Shown one piece after another: positions 25,504 to 35,524 of a stretch of 45,000 nt of DNA. Every line of letters begins with the position of its first letter. Position 1 is the first letter of the stretch. This DNA comes from Neocallimastix lanati (nom. inval.) (taxonomy: Eukaryota; Neocallimastigomycota; Neocallimastigomycetes; Neocallimastigales; Neocallimastigaceae): positions 1,270,001-1,315,000 of the forward strand of contig JACVTC010000007.1 of NCBI GenBank assembly GCA_016946835.1. The letters run 5' to 3'. Position numbers and translations under genes: made by a program. The notes below the pieces were generated by a model that made no database searches, was not told the origin of the DNA, and was given only the letters and a program-made list of their open reading frames with translations.

Positions 25504-26084
25504 AATGTTTTTAGATATTCATAAAATATTTTACAACCCACAAGAATTAATATAATACCACCAAAAATTTGGGCTTTATCATTAAGGAAAGTACCAAAGT
25601 ATTTACCAATAAAAAATGATCCAAGAGATACAAAAAAAGTTACAACATCAATAATTCCTGATTGTATAATAGCTTCCATCACTGTGCTTTTACTGAAAAT
25701 TAATCCAACACTTAATGCATCAATTGAGGTAGCTAGTGCTTGAAGAACTAAAGTTTTCATTGTAATTCCAGTAACAATGTCATCATCATTTTCATCATCA
25801 CCTTTTATACCATCATATATCATTTTTCCACCCAAATAAGTTAAAAGAATAAGAGCAACGTACGGTATGATATTTGATAAAATATTAACAACTAATGAAC
25901 CTGCAACATAACCAATCATAGGCATAAAACCTTGGAAAGAACCATATAAAAATGCCATAAATAATATTTTTATTAATTTCATTTTTGGTTCTGTAAAACC
26001 ATTAACTGCAGATACAGCTGCTGCATCCATGGCTAAACCAAGACCAAGAAGGAAGGTTTCTATATAATTGACGTTGACAGCCAT
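25497..26084 (-). CDS. mntP: MntP-type manganese efflux pump
   Basis: The 195-residue membrane protein matches the bacterial MntP (YebN) family, which exports Mn2+; bacterial members are about 185-190 residues. It shows the internal two-fold repeat of the family. GLGLAMDAAAVSAVNGF near residues 14-30 and ALATSIDALSVGLIF near 115-130 each carry the conserved membrane Asp. Six hydrophobic segments fit the family topology, with an acidic GDDENDDD loop in the middle. The Met at 26084 is chosen because it starts on the family's N terminus. An upstream in-frame Met at 26189 would add 35 residues that look like AT-rich leader, unless they are a targeting peptide. No intron is seen. Bacterial origin by horizontal transfer is likely. 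The stop codon merges into a poly-A tract. Confidence 0.92.
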
Positions 26085-27131
26085 TTTTATATATTTTTTA
26101 TTTTGCAATGTAAAATTTATATTTAAAAAATGAAATTTATATATATAAATATTTATAAATAATACTGATGATAAAAGGTATTTATTCAAGTGAATGAATA
26201 ATATTGGTTTTTAAAAAATATATAATATATATTTAATATTATATTGAATTTATGGTATATTTAATATTAATAAGGAATAAACTTTATTATATGTAAGTAT
26301 ATTAGAAAAAAGAAATATAATTAGAATTTAATTTTTGTTATTGGTATAAAATTTTATTATTGATAAAGTAATATAAATTAATAAAATATAATGAGTTAAT
26401 ATTATTAAACAAATTAATAAATTTGTTAATAAATATATTATTATATTAGTAGTGATAAAATTTTATAGATTTCAAATATAAAATATGAATTAAAATATAA
26501 ACATTATAATAATTTAAATGTAATTTCTAAATATATTTAATGATGTTAATATATTTCTATTTTAATCTGAACTAATTTGATGAAATCTTTTTCTTATAAA
26601 AATAATTTTTTAAATTTAAAATAAATTTTTTATTGAAGATTTCAATTTAAAGAATATATTAATAGATAATTAATATTATTAAATTATATATGATATTATC
26701 TTATTTTTAGTAAAATCTTTATATATATATCATTATAATTAAATTTTCTAAAAAAAAATAATAATATTTTTTATCAGCTTTAAATCTTTAAGTGAATTTA
26801 TTATGTTTATTTTTTGTAATTAAATATTTATATTTTTATTTATACAAATTTATTGCGGGGAAAACTTTTTTAAAAAATTTTTTTTTTATTTTACAACCCA
26901 GTATATATTTATATTATTAATTATAAAAATTTTATTAAATACAGGTTTGAAATAATAAATTTATTTAATAGTATATATTTACTTTATTTAACCATACTTT
27001 TATTTATTACGCCTTTTTTTTTTTTTTTGGTTTTGGTTTTTAAATAATAATTATCAACAGAGAGTACAAATTAAAAATATCTTCTATTAATATTTTCTTT
27101 TGAATGCCTAGTTAAGAATCTTATCATTACT

Positions 27132-27163
<32 letters not shown>

Positions 27164-28309
27164 GTATTTTATTGTTTTTTTTTTTTTTTTTTATTTTTTT
27201 TTTTTTTTTTTTTTTATTTTATTTTTATATGTTTATATTAAAAAAAACATATGTATATTATTTTAATTTTTATCTTTCGATTAAAGAATAAAATAAAAAA
27301 GATAAAATAAAAGAAAAAAATAAATATGTTTCATATATTGGAATATTTCTATTGTGATAAAAAACTTGACAGAAATTACAATTATAATATTACATATATT
27401 TTCAATATATTCTAATACATTGAAATTCTTTTATACAAAAACTCAAAATTTTACATGTATTTTAAATTTTATTTAATTTAATATTTAATTATTATTATTT
27501 ATTATTTATTATTTATTATTTACTATTATAATATTTTTTGTATAAAACTACTTTCTGAATTTTTTTTTTTGTATTAATTATTGCTTATTAAAAATATGTT
27601 CTAATATTTAGATGTCAATTCGTTTAATTTTAATATTTTTTAAAGTTATATCAAAAAAAAAACTTATTTTTAAAATAATGAACAATATAAAAATATTTGA
27701 ATTTTATTGGATATAAAATATATAAATATTAATGAATATATATGTAATATATGTAAATATATACATAACAATATATAAACTATTATAAAATCATAAATAA
27801 AAATTTTTACTATAAAAAAAAATTCATAAAAATTTTTTTATAAAATTTTATTTTTACTTTTTTAAATAAACAATTATATCACATTTGAGCATAAAAATAT
27901 ATATATGTATTTTTATAATATATTTAATTTATGAAACAATATTTTAAATGTTAAATTTTAAATGTATATGAACTTTTTATTATATCAATTTTTATTCTTA
28001 GATATAGCTTTTTTTTTATTTTAAAAAATATATCACAAAGAAGTTGATAAAGAATTTATAATTAACAGAAAAAAACTATATAATACATAAATTTTATATT
28101 TTAATAATATATCTAAATATATAAATTGACAAGAGATATCGTACTATTTAACTTTTTATTTAGATTTCAACATATTATTATTATTTATTATCTAATATAT
28201 ATATATATTTTTTAAATATAATTTAAAATCTTTATAACTATTATTAATTCATTTTGATTGAAATTAAAATTATAAATAAATATATATCTGAATAATTTAA
28301 TTTATTTAT

Positions 28310-28355
<46 letters not shown>

Positions 28356-28799
28356 TTTAAAAAAATTATTAAGCAATACATAAAAATAAATATTTCAATA
28401 TTTGAAGGCGCATCTGTAAAAAATATTTATATTTAAAAAAAAATAACTTTTTAAACTTAATATATTATTTAAACAATACTAAATAAATATATAATTATTA
28501 AAAAAAAATTTTTTTTATTAAATTTAATTAAATAATAATTATATTTTAATGTTAAGTAAAAACATATTTTTTTTTAATTATTAATTTTATTTTATTTATT
28601 AAATATCATCATTAATATTTACAATGAATATTTAAATAAATATCAATTGTAATTATATTTTTTAATATTATTATCTGTGTAAAATCTTGTTACCATGGAA
28701 AAATTATAATTATCTTAAATATAAAATTTAAGATTCTTAGAAAATTGAAATATATTTTTTGAATTTATTTTTTATTTATTTATTGATATTAATTATAAT
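26085..28799. other. AT-rich intergenic region
   Basis: No supported gene lies here. Features are an ATT array near 27127-27161, T runs near 27177-27215 and 28314-28352, and repeated TTATTTA units near 27491-27522. The region just above 26084 should contain the mntP promoter. Base composition gives no sign of coding sequence on either strand. Confidence 0.6.
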
Positions 28800-28949
28800 A
28801 TGCATGTCATGTTAGAGCGCCAATGTTGAACATTCAGTAAGGTCGTCCATCAGAGATAATATCCGGCTTTACGAAAGCATAGGAAAGTGATGTGATTACT
28901 TTAAAATTCCCATGCCTTGAGAGGGGCTGAAAATAAGGTTATACACACC

Positions 28950-28982
<33 letters not shown>
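28800..28982 (+). mobile_element. 5'-truncated LINE copy (3' UTR plus poly-A tail)
   Basis: About 155 bp of GC-richer sequence ends in a 27-base poly-A tail (28956-28982). It matches the 3' end of the LINE at 34623-35453. Shared stretches in order are ATGCATGTCA, CCAATG(C/T)TGAA, CAGTA/TTAGTAAGGT, a central CTTTA segment, CCTGAG(A)GGG, GGGCTGAA and ACACACC. The copy retains only the 3' untranslated part, as expected from incomplete target-primed reverse transcription. No target-site duplication is clear in the surrounding AT repeats. Confidence 0.75.
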
Positions 28983-28995
<13 letters not shown>

Positions 28996-29154
28996 GTTAA
29001 TTTTGGTTTTTATATTTAATATAACATATTATCTAAAAATAAGAAATTTGTTGGTTTTCAATACTATTTTTTGAGTTGAAAACAAGTTTAATTAATAACT
29101 AGAAAAAAAAATTAAAACTAATATAAAGGGAATAAATATATAATATTATATTAC

Positions 29155-29185
<31 letters not shown>

Positions 29186-30021
29186 GAACAAAAATTAAAA
29201 ATATATATATATATAATAATAAATGAATGAAAAAATAATTTTTTCATATATATAAATAAATTGAATGATGTCTGTAAAAATTTTTTTTATTTGAAATAAT
29301 TATGCATATCATGTCCACCACCAATTATAAATTTAAAATAATTTAAAAGATTAAATATAAAAAATTTCAATATTGCTTATTGTTTGTTGAAATAATTTAT
29401 GATAATATTTACTTATTAATAATATATTTCGAAAGATTTAAATATTTATAGATTCCAATTGGAAATGAAAATTGATATTTTTATTCAAGAAATAAACAAA
29501 ACAAAACAAAAAAATATATATATATATATATATTTATATTATGTTATTTGATATTTTAATTTTGTACTTTTAATTTTTTAATATATATATTCATAGCATA
29601 AGTGAAAGGTGAATCTCCATAACTATTTTTATAATTAAGTTATTCTTGGGTGAAAGAGAAATATCTTCCTCTAATGAAATACATGAAAAATAAGCTTCAG
29701 ATGTATAGAAACATATTTTAATATAAATAATGTACTAATATAAAAATATTTAATTTTGAATAATTAAATGCTAGTAATTCTTTATCATTAATAATAATAA
29801 TAATAATAATAAAAATTGACATGATTATAAACCATAAATTCTTAACTCTAAACAATACTAACAATACTAATAACTAATAATAATAATTATAAGTTAAAAG
29901 AAAAGATTTTTAATTATAATACTATTATTATTAATGAATATTTATTTTCTATTTTCTATTATTATATATTGCAATATTAATTTTTATAATATATTTAATA
30001 ATAATAATAATAATAATAATA

Positions 30022-30070
<49 letters not shown>

Positions 30071-30695
30071 CATTTATGATTTTCATAATTAATTATTCTA
30101 TATTTAGATTAAATTTTTAATTGATTAAAAATACAATAATATTCAATATTGATATAAATAATAAAGAATTTTCATTAGAATTATTTTTCCTTTATTTAAT
30201 AATTTTATTATATATTATTTTTATTCTTATATTTATATTTATATTTATATTTATATTTATTTTTATTTTTTTATTTTTTTATTTTTATTTTTATTTTTAT
30301 TTTTATTTTTATTTTTTTTTAGTAATTTAATGTTTAAATATATTTTGTTAATTATGTGTAAGAGTGAAATGGAATGTTTTCATTTATGTTGTTTTCTTCT
30401 AATTATATTAATATTAATAAAAATTTATACTACTAATTTTTGGTTTATTATATATTTAAAGGGCAAAGATTAATATTAATTTATTAATAATTTTTTTTAA
30501 TCAAAGATACAATTAAAATGAAAACTCCAAAATACTAATTAATAATATACAAAATATTTATAAAAATATTCAAATATTTATCAGAGTAAAGGATATTATT
30601 AGTTTACATATTTATATTCTTTTTAATCCTTAAATTGATTAATATGTTTTTATATTTACATTCTTTTTATTATAATGATAATATAATAAAATTTT

Positions 30696-30743
<48 letters not shown>

Positions 30744-30928
30744 AGAAATATTTTTATATCTATAATCATTTAATATATTATTAAATTTATTTAATAAAAA
30801 CATAAAAAAATTTTTTAAGACTTATTAATAAAGTATTTATATTTACATATTAAGAATTATAAATATTAAATGAATATAATTTATATATATGTATATATAT
30901 TTCTAATAATTAAACAAGAAATTAAACA
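28983..30928. other. AT-rich intergenic region with a possible ankyrin remnant
   Basis: No intact gene was found. Microsatellites include ATT near 29156-29182 and AAT near 29791-29812 and 29999-30020, and there are T runs near 30039-30070 and 30699-30739. ATTTTT arrays near 30229-30320 give spurious peptides. On the minus strand at about 29590-29640, 15 codons read NSYGDSPFTYAMN, which looks like the start of an ankyrin repeat, but no longer frame supports it. From about 30325 the sequence is the duplicated 3' flank of the ankyrin gene. Confidence 0.55.
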
Positions 30929-33304
30929 TTACATTTTATCAAGTAATTTTTTAATTTCTTCATAATCACTGCGTGAATTGTTATAATTCCACTTACTATT
31001 ATAACTATTGATATCTTTATATGAAGTATTTATAGAAATATCTTTACGAACACCACATTCAATTAAATATTTCAAAATATCTATTTTTCGATATTTAATT
31101 GCTAAATGTAATAGTGAAAGTTTTTCGCTATATAATGTGTATATTGAATTCAAATCAAAATTATTTATTACTAGCTTTTTTAATAAATCCAAATCATTAT
31201 TTTCAATTATTTTTACTATATCATCATATATTACATTTTTGATATTATATCCATATTTAAATAAAGAATAAATTGTTTCTTTATTGTTATTATTATGTAT
31301 AGAATAAGTCAATGATGTCCAGCCATTGCTACATTTATAATTAACATCAGCTCCATTTTGTAGTAATAATTTTGCAATATCTGAAAAATTATATTCTATA
31401 GCATATATTAATGCTGATTTATTATTTTCAATTTGATTGACATTGCATCCCTTTTCAATTGATAATTCAATATAATATTTTCTAGAATTACTTTTAGATT
31501 TAATTATTTTGATAATTAAGTTATTATCGTTTGAAAGAATAATATCATTTTCTAATAATTTATATATTACATTATATTTATTTTTATCAATAGCATGGTT
31601 TAACGATTTAATATCTATTTTTGTGTCAATAGACATTAATTTTTTTATAGTATCATCATCTTCATTATCAATAGCATAATATAAAACAGTATTCCCTTGA
31701 GAATCTTTTTGATTGACATCTGAGTATTCAATCAAATATTCAAATATTTTTAAATAATTATTTCTATAAGAATAAATTAAAGGGGTATTACCATTAACAA
31801 TAATATTATTTATATTCATATCAATATTGTGGTTAATTCCATAATTAATTAATGATATAATAATTTCTATATTATTGTTTTTGATTGCTATTGCGAGTGG
31901 ACTATTTCCATTAGGATCCTTTACAGTAATATCTAGAATAATATTATGATTTGAAGCATAATTAATTAATAATTCAACTATTTCTGGTTTGTTTTGATTA
32001 ACAGCTTTAGATATAGGATAAATCCCTTGGGAATCTTTTTCATTAATATGCACATTTGGTTGGTTTAATAAAAATTCTAATATACTAAAATTATTATTAT
32101 CAATAGCTAATGATAATAATGATCTACCTCCATCATTTTTAGTGTTAGGATCAGCCCCATGATTTAATAAAATTTCAAAAGCTTTACTATTTCCTGAAGC
32201 TATGGATGTAATGATAGGATACTCATTATTTATATCTTTTGAATTAATTTCTTCAGCAGTCATCTTAAAATCTTCACTATCAATTAAATATTTAACTAAT
32301 ATGGGAGAACTATAATATCTAATTGCTAAATTGATAAGTAAATTTAGAAATCGAATATCATATGATTTACTATAATCTATATTAGTATTTTTTTTTGAAT
32401 TGGTTAAAAATGATTTAATAAGTAATTTTGAAATATTATTTTTATTATTAATTGTTTCCTCTGTCATACTACTTTTAAATGCTGTGGTTAATAAATCTTT
32501 ATAATTAAGATTTTTATATGTAAATGGTTTATAACATAAAATCTTTTTCACAAAGTCATAGTTTTCAGATAAGATTGAATATTTTAATAAATCATAATTA
32601 ATTATTTTACTTTGAATTCCATTTTCTCTACTACTCTCATATTCAAATAAAATTCTTAATGCTTCATAATTTTTTTTTTCAACGGCTTTTTCATACATCT
32701 CATTATTAATTTTTATTTTTTCTTTTTCATTCATAATTAATTTTTGTATTTGTTCATTAGATAACTTACTTTTCTTCAAATAGATATCAATAAGAAGATT
32801 TTTTAAAATAAAGTCATTATTAAATTTGAAATGACTGAAAATAGTTTCTAAAAATTTATTATATAATGAATTATTGGCTTCAATTAATCGATAAAATAAA
32901 AATCCTAAACGATAATTTCCAATCGAATAAAAATTTTTATTTAATAAATATTTTAAATTTTTCAAATTTAAACTGGTATCCTCTAATCCAAATTGAATTC
33001 CATTAATTTTAAAATATTTCCATTTAGCCTTATTCTCCAATAATATATCTGCCACCTCAAAGTAATTATTTTTAACAGCGAAAAGAAGTAACTTACAAAG
33101 CCAATCATTTTCAATATTATTTTGGCTAACAATAATATTTATTATTTTACTCGAAACCTTGTTACCTATACCATAAATTATTATTTCTTTGAAATCTTCA
33201 TAATTATTAAATATGATATTATTATTTAAATAATAATTATTTATTTCATTAATGTCGTTCTTTAAGATAACTTCTTTAAATTCTTTTATTTGTTCTTCAT
33301 TCAT
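30325..33304. repeat. Segmental duplication, copy 1
   Basis: This block contains ankyrin gene 1 and about 600 bp of its 3' flank. It aligns in the same orientation with 38047-41174. The flanks share AATGTTTAAA, TATTTTGTTAATTATGTGTA and AAGACTTATTAATAAAGTAT in the same order, followed by the two homologous coding regions. The 5' flanks above the start codons no longer align clearly. Confidence 0.85.
30929..33304 (-). CDS. Ankyrin-repeat protein, copy 1
   Basis: The protein has 791 residues and a single exon, and is very rich in Asn, Ile and Lys. Roughly residues 355-775 contain about a dozen degenerate ankyrin repeats. Clear examples read NHGADPNTKNDGGRSLLSLAI, KDPNGNSPLAIAIKNNN, NGNTPLIYSY and KDSQGNTVLYYAI, with a final repeat near LSLLHLAIKYRKIDILKYLI. 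The N-terminal ~350 residues are helical and also repeat-like (for example FAVKNNYFEVADILLENKAKW) but weaker. No signal peptide, membrane segment or catalytic domain is seen, so it is probably a cytosolic protein-binding scaffold; its partner is unknown. It is closely related to the gene at 38769-41174 in the same orientation. The start at 33304 gives MNEEQIKEFKE, which matches the other copy. Confidence 0.9.
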   Translation of the reverse strand: MNEEQIKEFKEVILKNDINEINNYYLNNNIIFNNYEDFKEIIIYGIGNKVSSKIINIIVSQNNIENDWLCKLLLFAVKNNYFEVADILLENKAKWKYFKINGIQFGLEDTSLNLKNLKYLLNKNFYSIGNYRLGFLFYRLIEANNSLYNKFLETIFSHFKFNNDFILKNLLIDIYLKKSKLSNEQIQKLIMNEKEKIKINNEMYEKAVEKKNYEALRILFEYESSRENGIQSKIINYDLLKYSILSENYDFVKKILCYKPFTYKNLNYKDLLTTAFKSSMTEETINNKNNISKLLIKSFLTNSKKNTNIDYSKSYDIRFLNLLINLAIRYYSSPILVKYLIDSEDFKMTAEEINSKDINNEYPIITSIASGNSKAFEILLNHGADPNTKNDGGRSLLSLAIDNNNFSILEFLLNQPNVHINEKDSQGIYPISKAVNQNKPEIVELLINYASNHNIILDITVKDPNGNSPLAIAIKNNNIEIIISLINYGINHNIDMNINNIIVNGNTPLIYSYRNNYLKIFEYLIEYSDVNQKDSQGNTVLYYAIDNEDDDTIKKLMSIDTKIDIKSLNHAIDKNKYNVIYKLLENDIILSNDNNLIIKIIKSKSNSRKYYIELSIEKGCNVNQIENNKSALIYAIEYNFSDIAKLLLQNGADVNYKCSNGWTSLTYSIHNNNNKETIYSLFKYGYNIKNVIYDDIVKIIENNDLDLLKKLVINNFDLNSIYTLYSEKLSLLHLAIKYRKIDILKYLIECGVRKDISINTSYKDINSYNSKWNYNNSRSDYEEIKKLLDKM

Positions 33305-33399
33305 ATTTATTTTTTTTTTATATTTTTTATTTATTTATATCATTTTTTTAAAAATTACTAAATTATACTTTTTTTACATTTTTTCTTTTTTTTTATACT

Positions 33400-33472
33400 T
33401 GAAAAATTTTTAATTAATAAAAATTTGGACATTCCTAATATAAAATTAATGTTTAATTTTTAAAAAATGAAA
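33400..33472 (+). repeat. Short direct repeat, copy 1
   Basis: This AT-rich sequence contains AATAAAAATTTGGACATT and TATAAAATTAAT. It recurs at 34111-34182 in the same orientation with about 80% match by eye. The two copies bracket the MITE at 33696-33947. Confidence 0.6.
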
Positions 33473-33695
33473 AAATGTGTTAGAAAATTAGTATTTTTAG
33501 TTTATAAATTTAATTAACATTTTAATTAATATTTTTATTTTATTACAACTTTTATTATAATTTTAAATATTTAATAGTTTATTATAAATAAATAGTATAT
33601 TTTATATTAATATATAGTTTATATAGTTTATGAATATAGTTTTAAAAAATTTTTATTTTAATAAGCCTCTTTTATATAGTTAATATTAAAACATG

Positions 33696-33947
33696 AGGGT
33701 GTGTCATTTCGAAAATTTTTATTACAAAAATTTGTATTTTGTTGTAGTACATTTAACAATTAGATATACGCCCCACGTAATATTACGTATTTGAAAATTT
33801 TTGAGAATTGTAATTTTATTTATTTAATTAATTAATTATTATTCATTAAAATTTTAATAATATTAAGTGGCTTAAAATTAAAAATATTTAAGCCATACAA
33901 CAAAATACAAATTTTCGAAATAAAAATTTTCGCAATGCACACTCCCC
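33696..33947. mobile_element. MITE-like element with 51/52-bp inverted repeats and 9-bp TSD
   Basis: This 252-bp non-coding element has terminal inverted repeats at 33696-33746 and 33896-33947 that match at about 45 positions. It is flanked by direct repeats TAAAACATG at 33687-33695 and 33948-33956. Each inverted repeat is made of three 15-bp units of the pattern (G/T)(C/T)ATTTCGAAAATTT. The centre is AT-rich with a short CACGTAATATTACGT palindrome-like core near 33773-33790. It carries no transposase gene. The 9-bp duplication suggests mobilisation by a Mutator-like transposase. Confidence 0.82.
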
Positions 33948-34110
33948 TAAAACATGTATTTAATGTATTAAAATATGTATGATCCATCAAATGTATTTTG
34001 TATGCATAAATAGCATTAAATTATGTATTCTTAAAAAATAAGCCTTTTGCTTCAAATAAATAAAGTTAATAAATAAACAAATATTGAGATTTTTAACAAA
34101 TTGCATTTCA

Positions 34111-34182
34111 TTGAAAAGTTTTTTAATAAAAATTTGGACATTTATCTATATAAAATTAATTTTTAATTATTAAAAAAGAGAA
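34111..34182 (+). repeat. Short direct repeat, copy 2
   Basis: This is the partner of 33400-33472 in the same orientation. The strongest shared segment is AATAAAAATTTGGACATT at its centre. It lies just before the AAT array. Confidence 0.6.
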
Positions 34183-34232
34183 TGACCATTCTATATGACC
34201 AATATGAAGAAAGTTTTATATTTATTAATTAA

Positions 34233-34439
<207 letters not shown>

Positions 34440-34622
34440 TTTTACATTTTTTTTTTTTTACAGTACCAATTATTACGAATTTTAAACTTTATTTATTTAT
34501 TCATTATCATTTACAATTGATAGAAAAAAATATTATTTGCCCAATTTGAACATAATAATATTTAAAATAGTAATATGAAATAAAAGTAATATTTAAAATA
34601 ATATGTATAAATAAATTCAGAA

Positions 34623-35453
34623 AAAAGTTCATATGCAACGAACGTCACCTCCAGATTATAAGATTTTTGTTTAAAGGGAATTATTATTCTAGATTAGGGT
34701 TTGAATTTGATAATCCGAAAGAAATTATGGTCAGCTCGGGTTTGGGGCATTTCGCCAAGTTGTATTTCGCCAAATTGAAAATTATTAAATAAATATATAA
34801 ATCAATAAATAAAATTAAATATTATTAATATCGAATAAAATCAATTTTAAAAAAAATTATTTTGAATTAATATTTATTTATTTATTCATTTATTTATATC
34901 AATACTCCACTAGTCGAAATGCAACCTGGCGAAATACAACTTGGGGAAATGCAACTCTCCCGGTCAGCTCCTTCAGAGGCATTGGTCTTGCTAGCCTGGC
35001 CTGTCTTACTTCATTTTCAGCGTTGATGCTCCTGATTAATTTGTACTCACACCGTCAGAATAGCAATCCTTGTCGAATACTAGCCAAAGTCATAATTTCT
35101 GTAAAGAGAATCGCAGATCGCACCAGGAATAGCATTTTTATTGAACCAAGGGAGCTAATATGAAACTCTATGGGTTAGGCTATAATATCATCGTTTTAAA
35201 GAAGCACTCGGAGAAGTAAAACTAGTAAAATTCTCAGTAGTAATATGCATGTCAGAGTTCCAATGCTGAAACACTTAGTAAGGTTGTTCAGTAGGGATAA
35301 TTCTGCCTTTATAAAAAGGAAGTGTGTGACTACCTCAATATTCCCACTGCTCCTGAGGGGGGGAAAAGGGCTGAAGCCAAAGGCTGTACACACCGGAAAT
35401 AAAATAAAATAAAATAAAATAAAATAAAATAAAAAAAAAAAAAAAAAAAAAAA
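34623..35453 (+). mobile_element. LINE 3' end (C-terminal ORF part, 3' UTR, A-rich tail), interrupted by a MITE
   Basis: A reading frame runs through 34623-34737 and 34971-35163, about 100 codons, ending in TGA. It is split by the MITE at 34738-34961. Taking out the MITE plus one 9-bp target duplication rejoins the same frame without a stop. About 230 bp of 3' UTR follows, then a tail of AAAAT repeats and poly-A (35397-35453). The 3' UTR matches the copy at 28800-28982. The catalytic part of the reverse transcriptase is absent, so this copy is 5'-truncated and immobile. The exact left boundary is uncertain. Confidence 0.75.
34738..34961. mobile_element. MITE-like element with 40-bp inverted repeats and 9-bp TSD, inserted in a LINE
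   Basis: This 224-bp element has inverted repeats at 34738-34777 and 34922-34961 that match at 32 of 40 positions and start GGG. It is flanked by the direct repeats GGTCAGCTC at 34729-34737 and 34962-34970. The inverted repeats consist of 15-bp units such as GTATTTCGCCAAATT: two on the left, and three on the right if the inner GCATTTCGACTAGTG is counted. The interior is AT-rich and non-coding. The unit length, unit number, core ATTTCG and TSD length are shared with the element at 33696-33947, although the interiors do not match. Confidence 0.87.
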
Positions 35454-35524
35454 AAGGCATTTTTGAATAATCACCAGAAATTATTTATTTATTAAACGAA
35501 ACATTTTATTCCTTTTTATAATTT

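Noticed and set aside
26085-26189. 35-residue N-terminal extension of MntP
   Set aside because: The sequence is AT-rich leader-like, and the family's N terminus starts at the Met at 26084. A targeting peptide cannot be excluded.
35196-35474. Minus-strand 92-codon frame
   Set aside because: It is antisense of the plus-strand LINE 3' UTR and tail.
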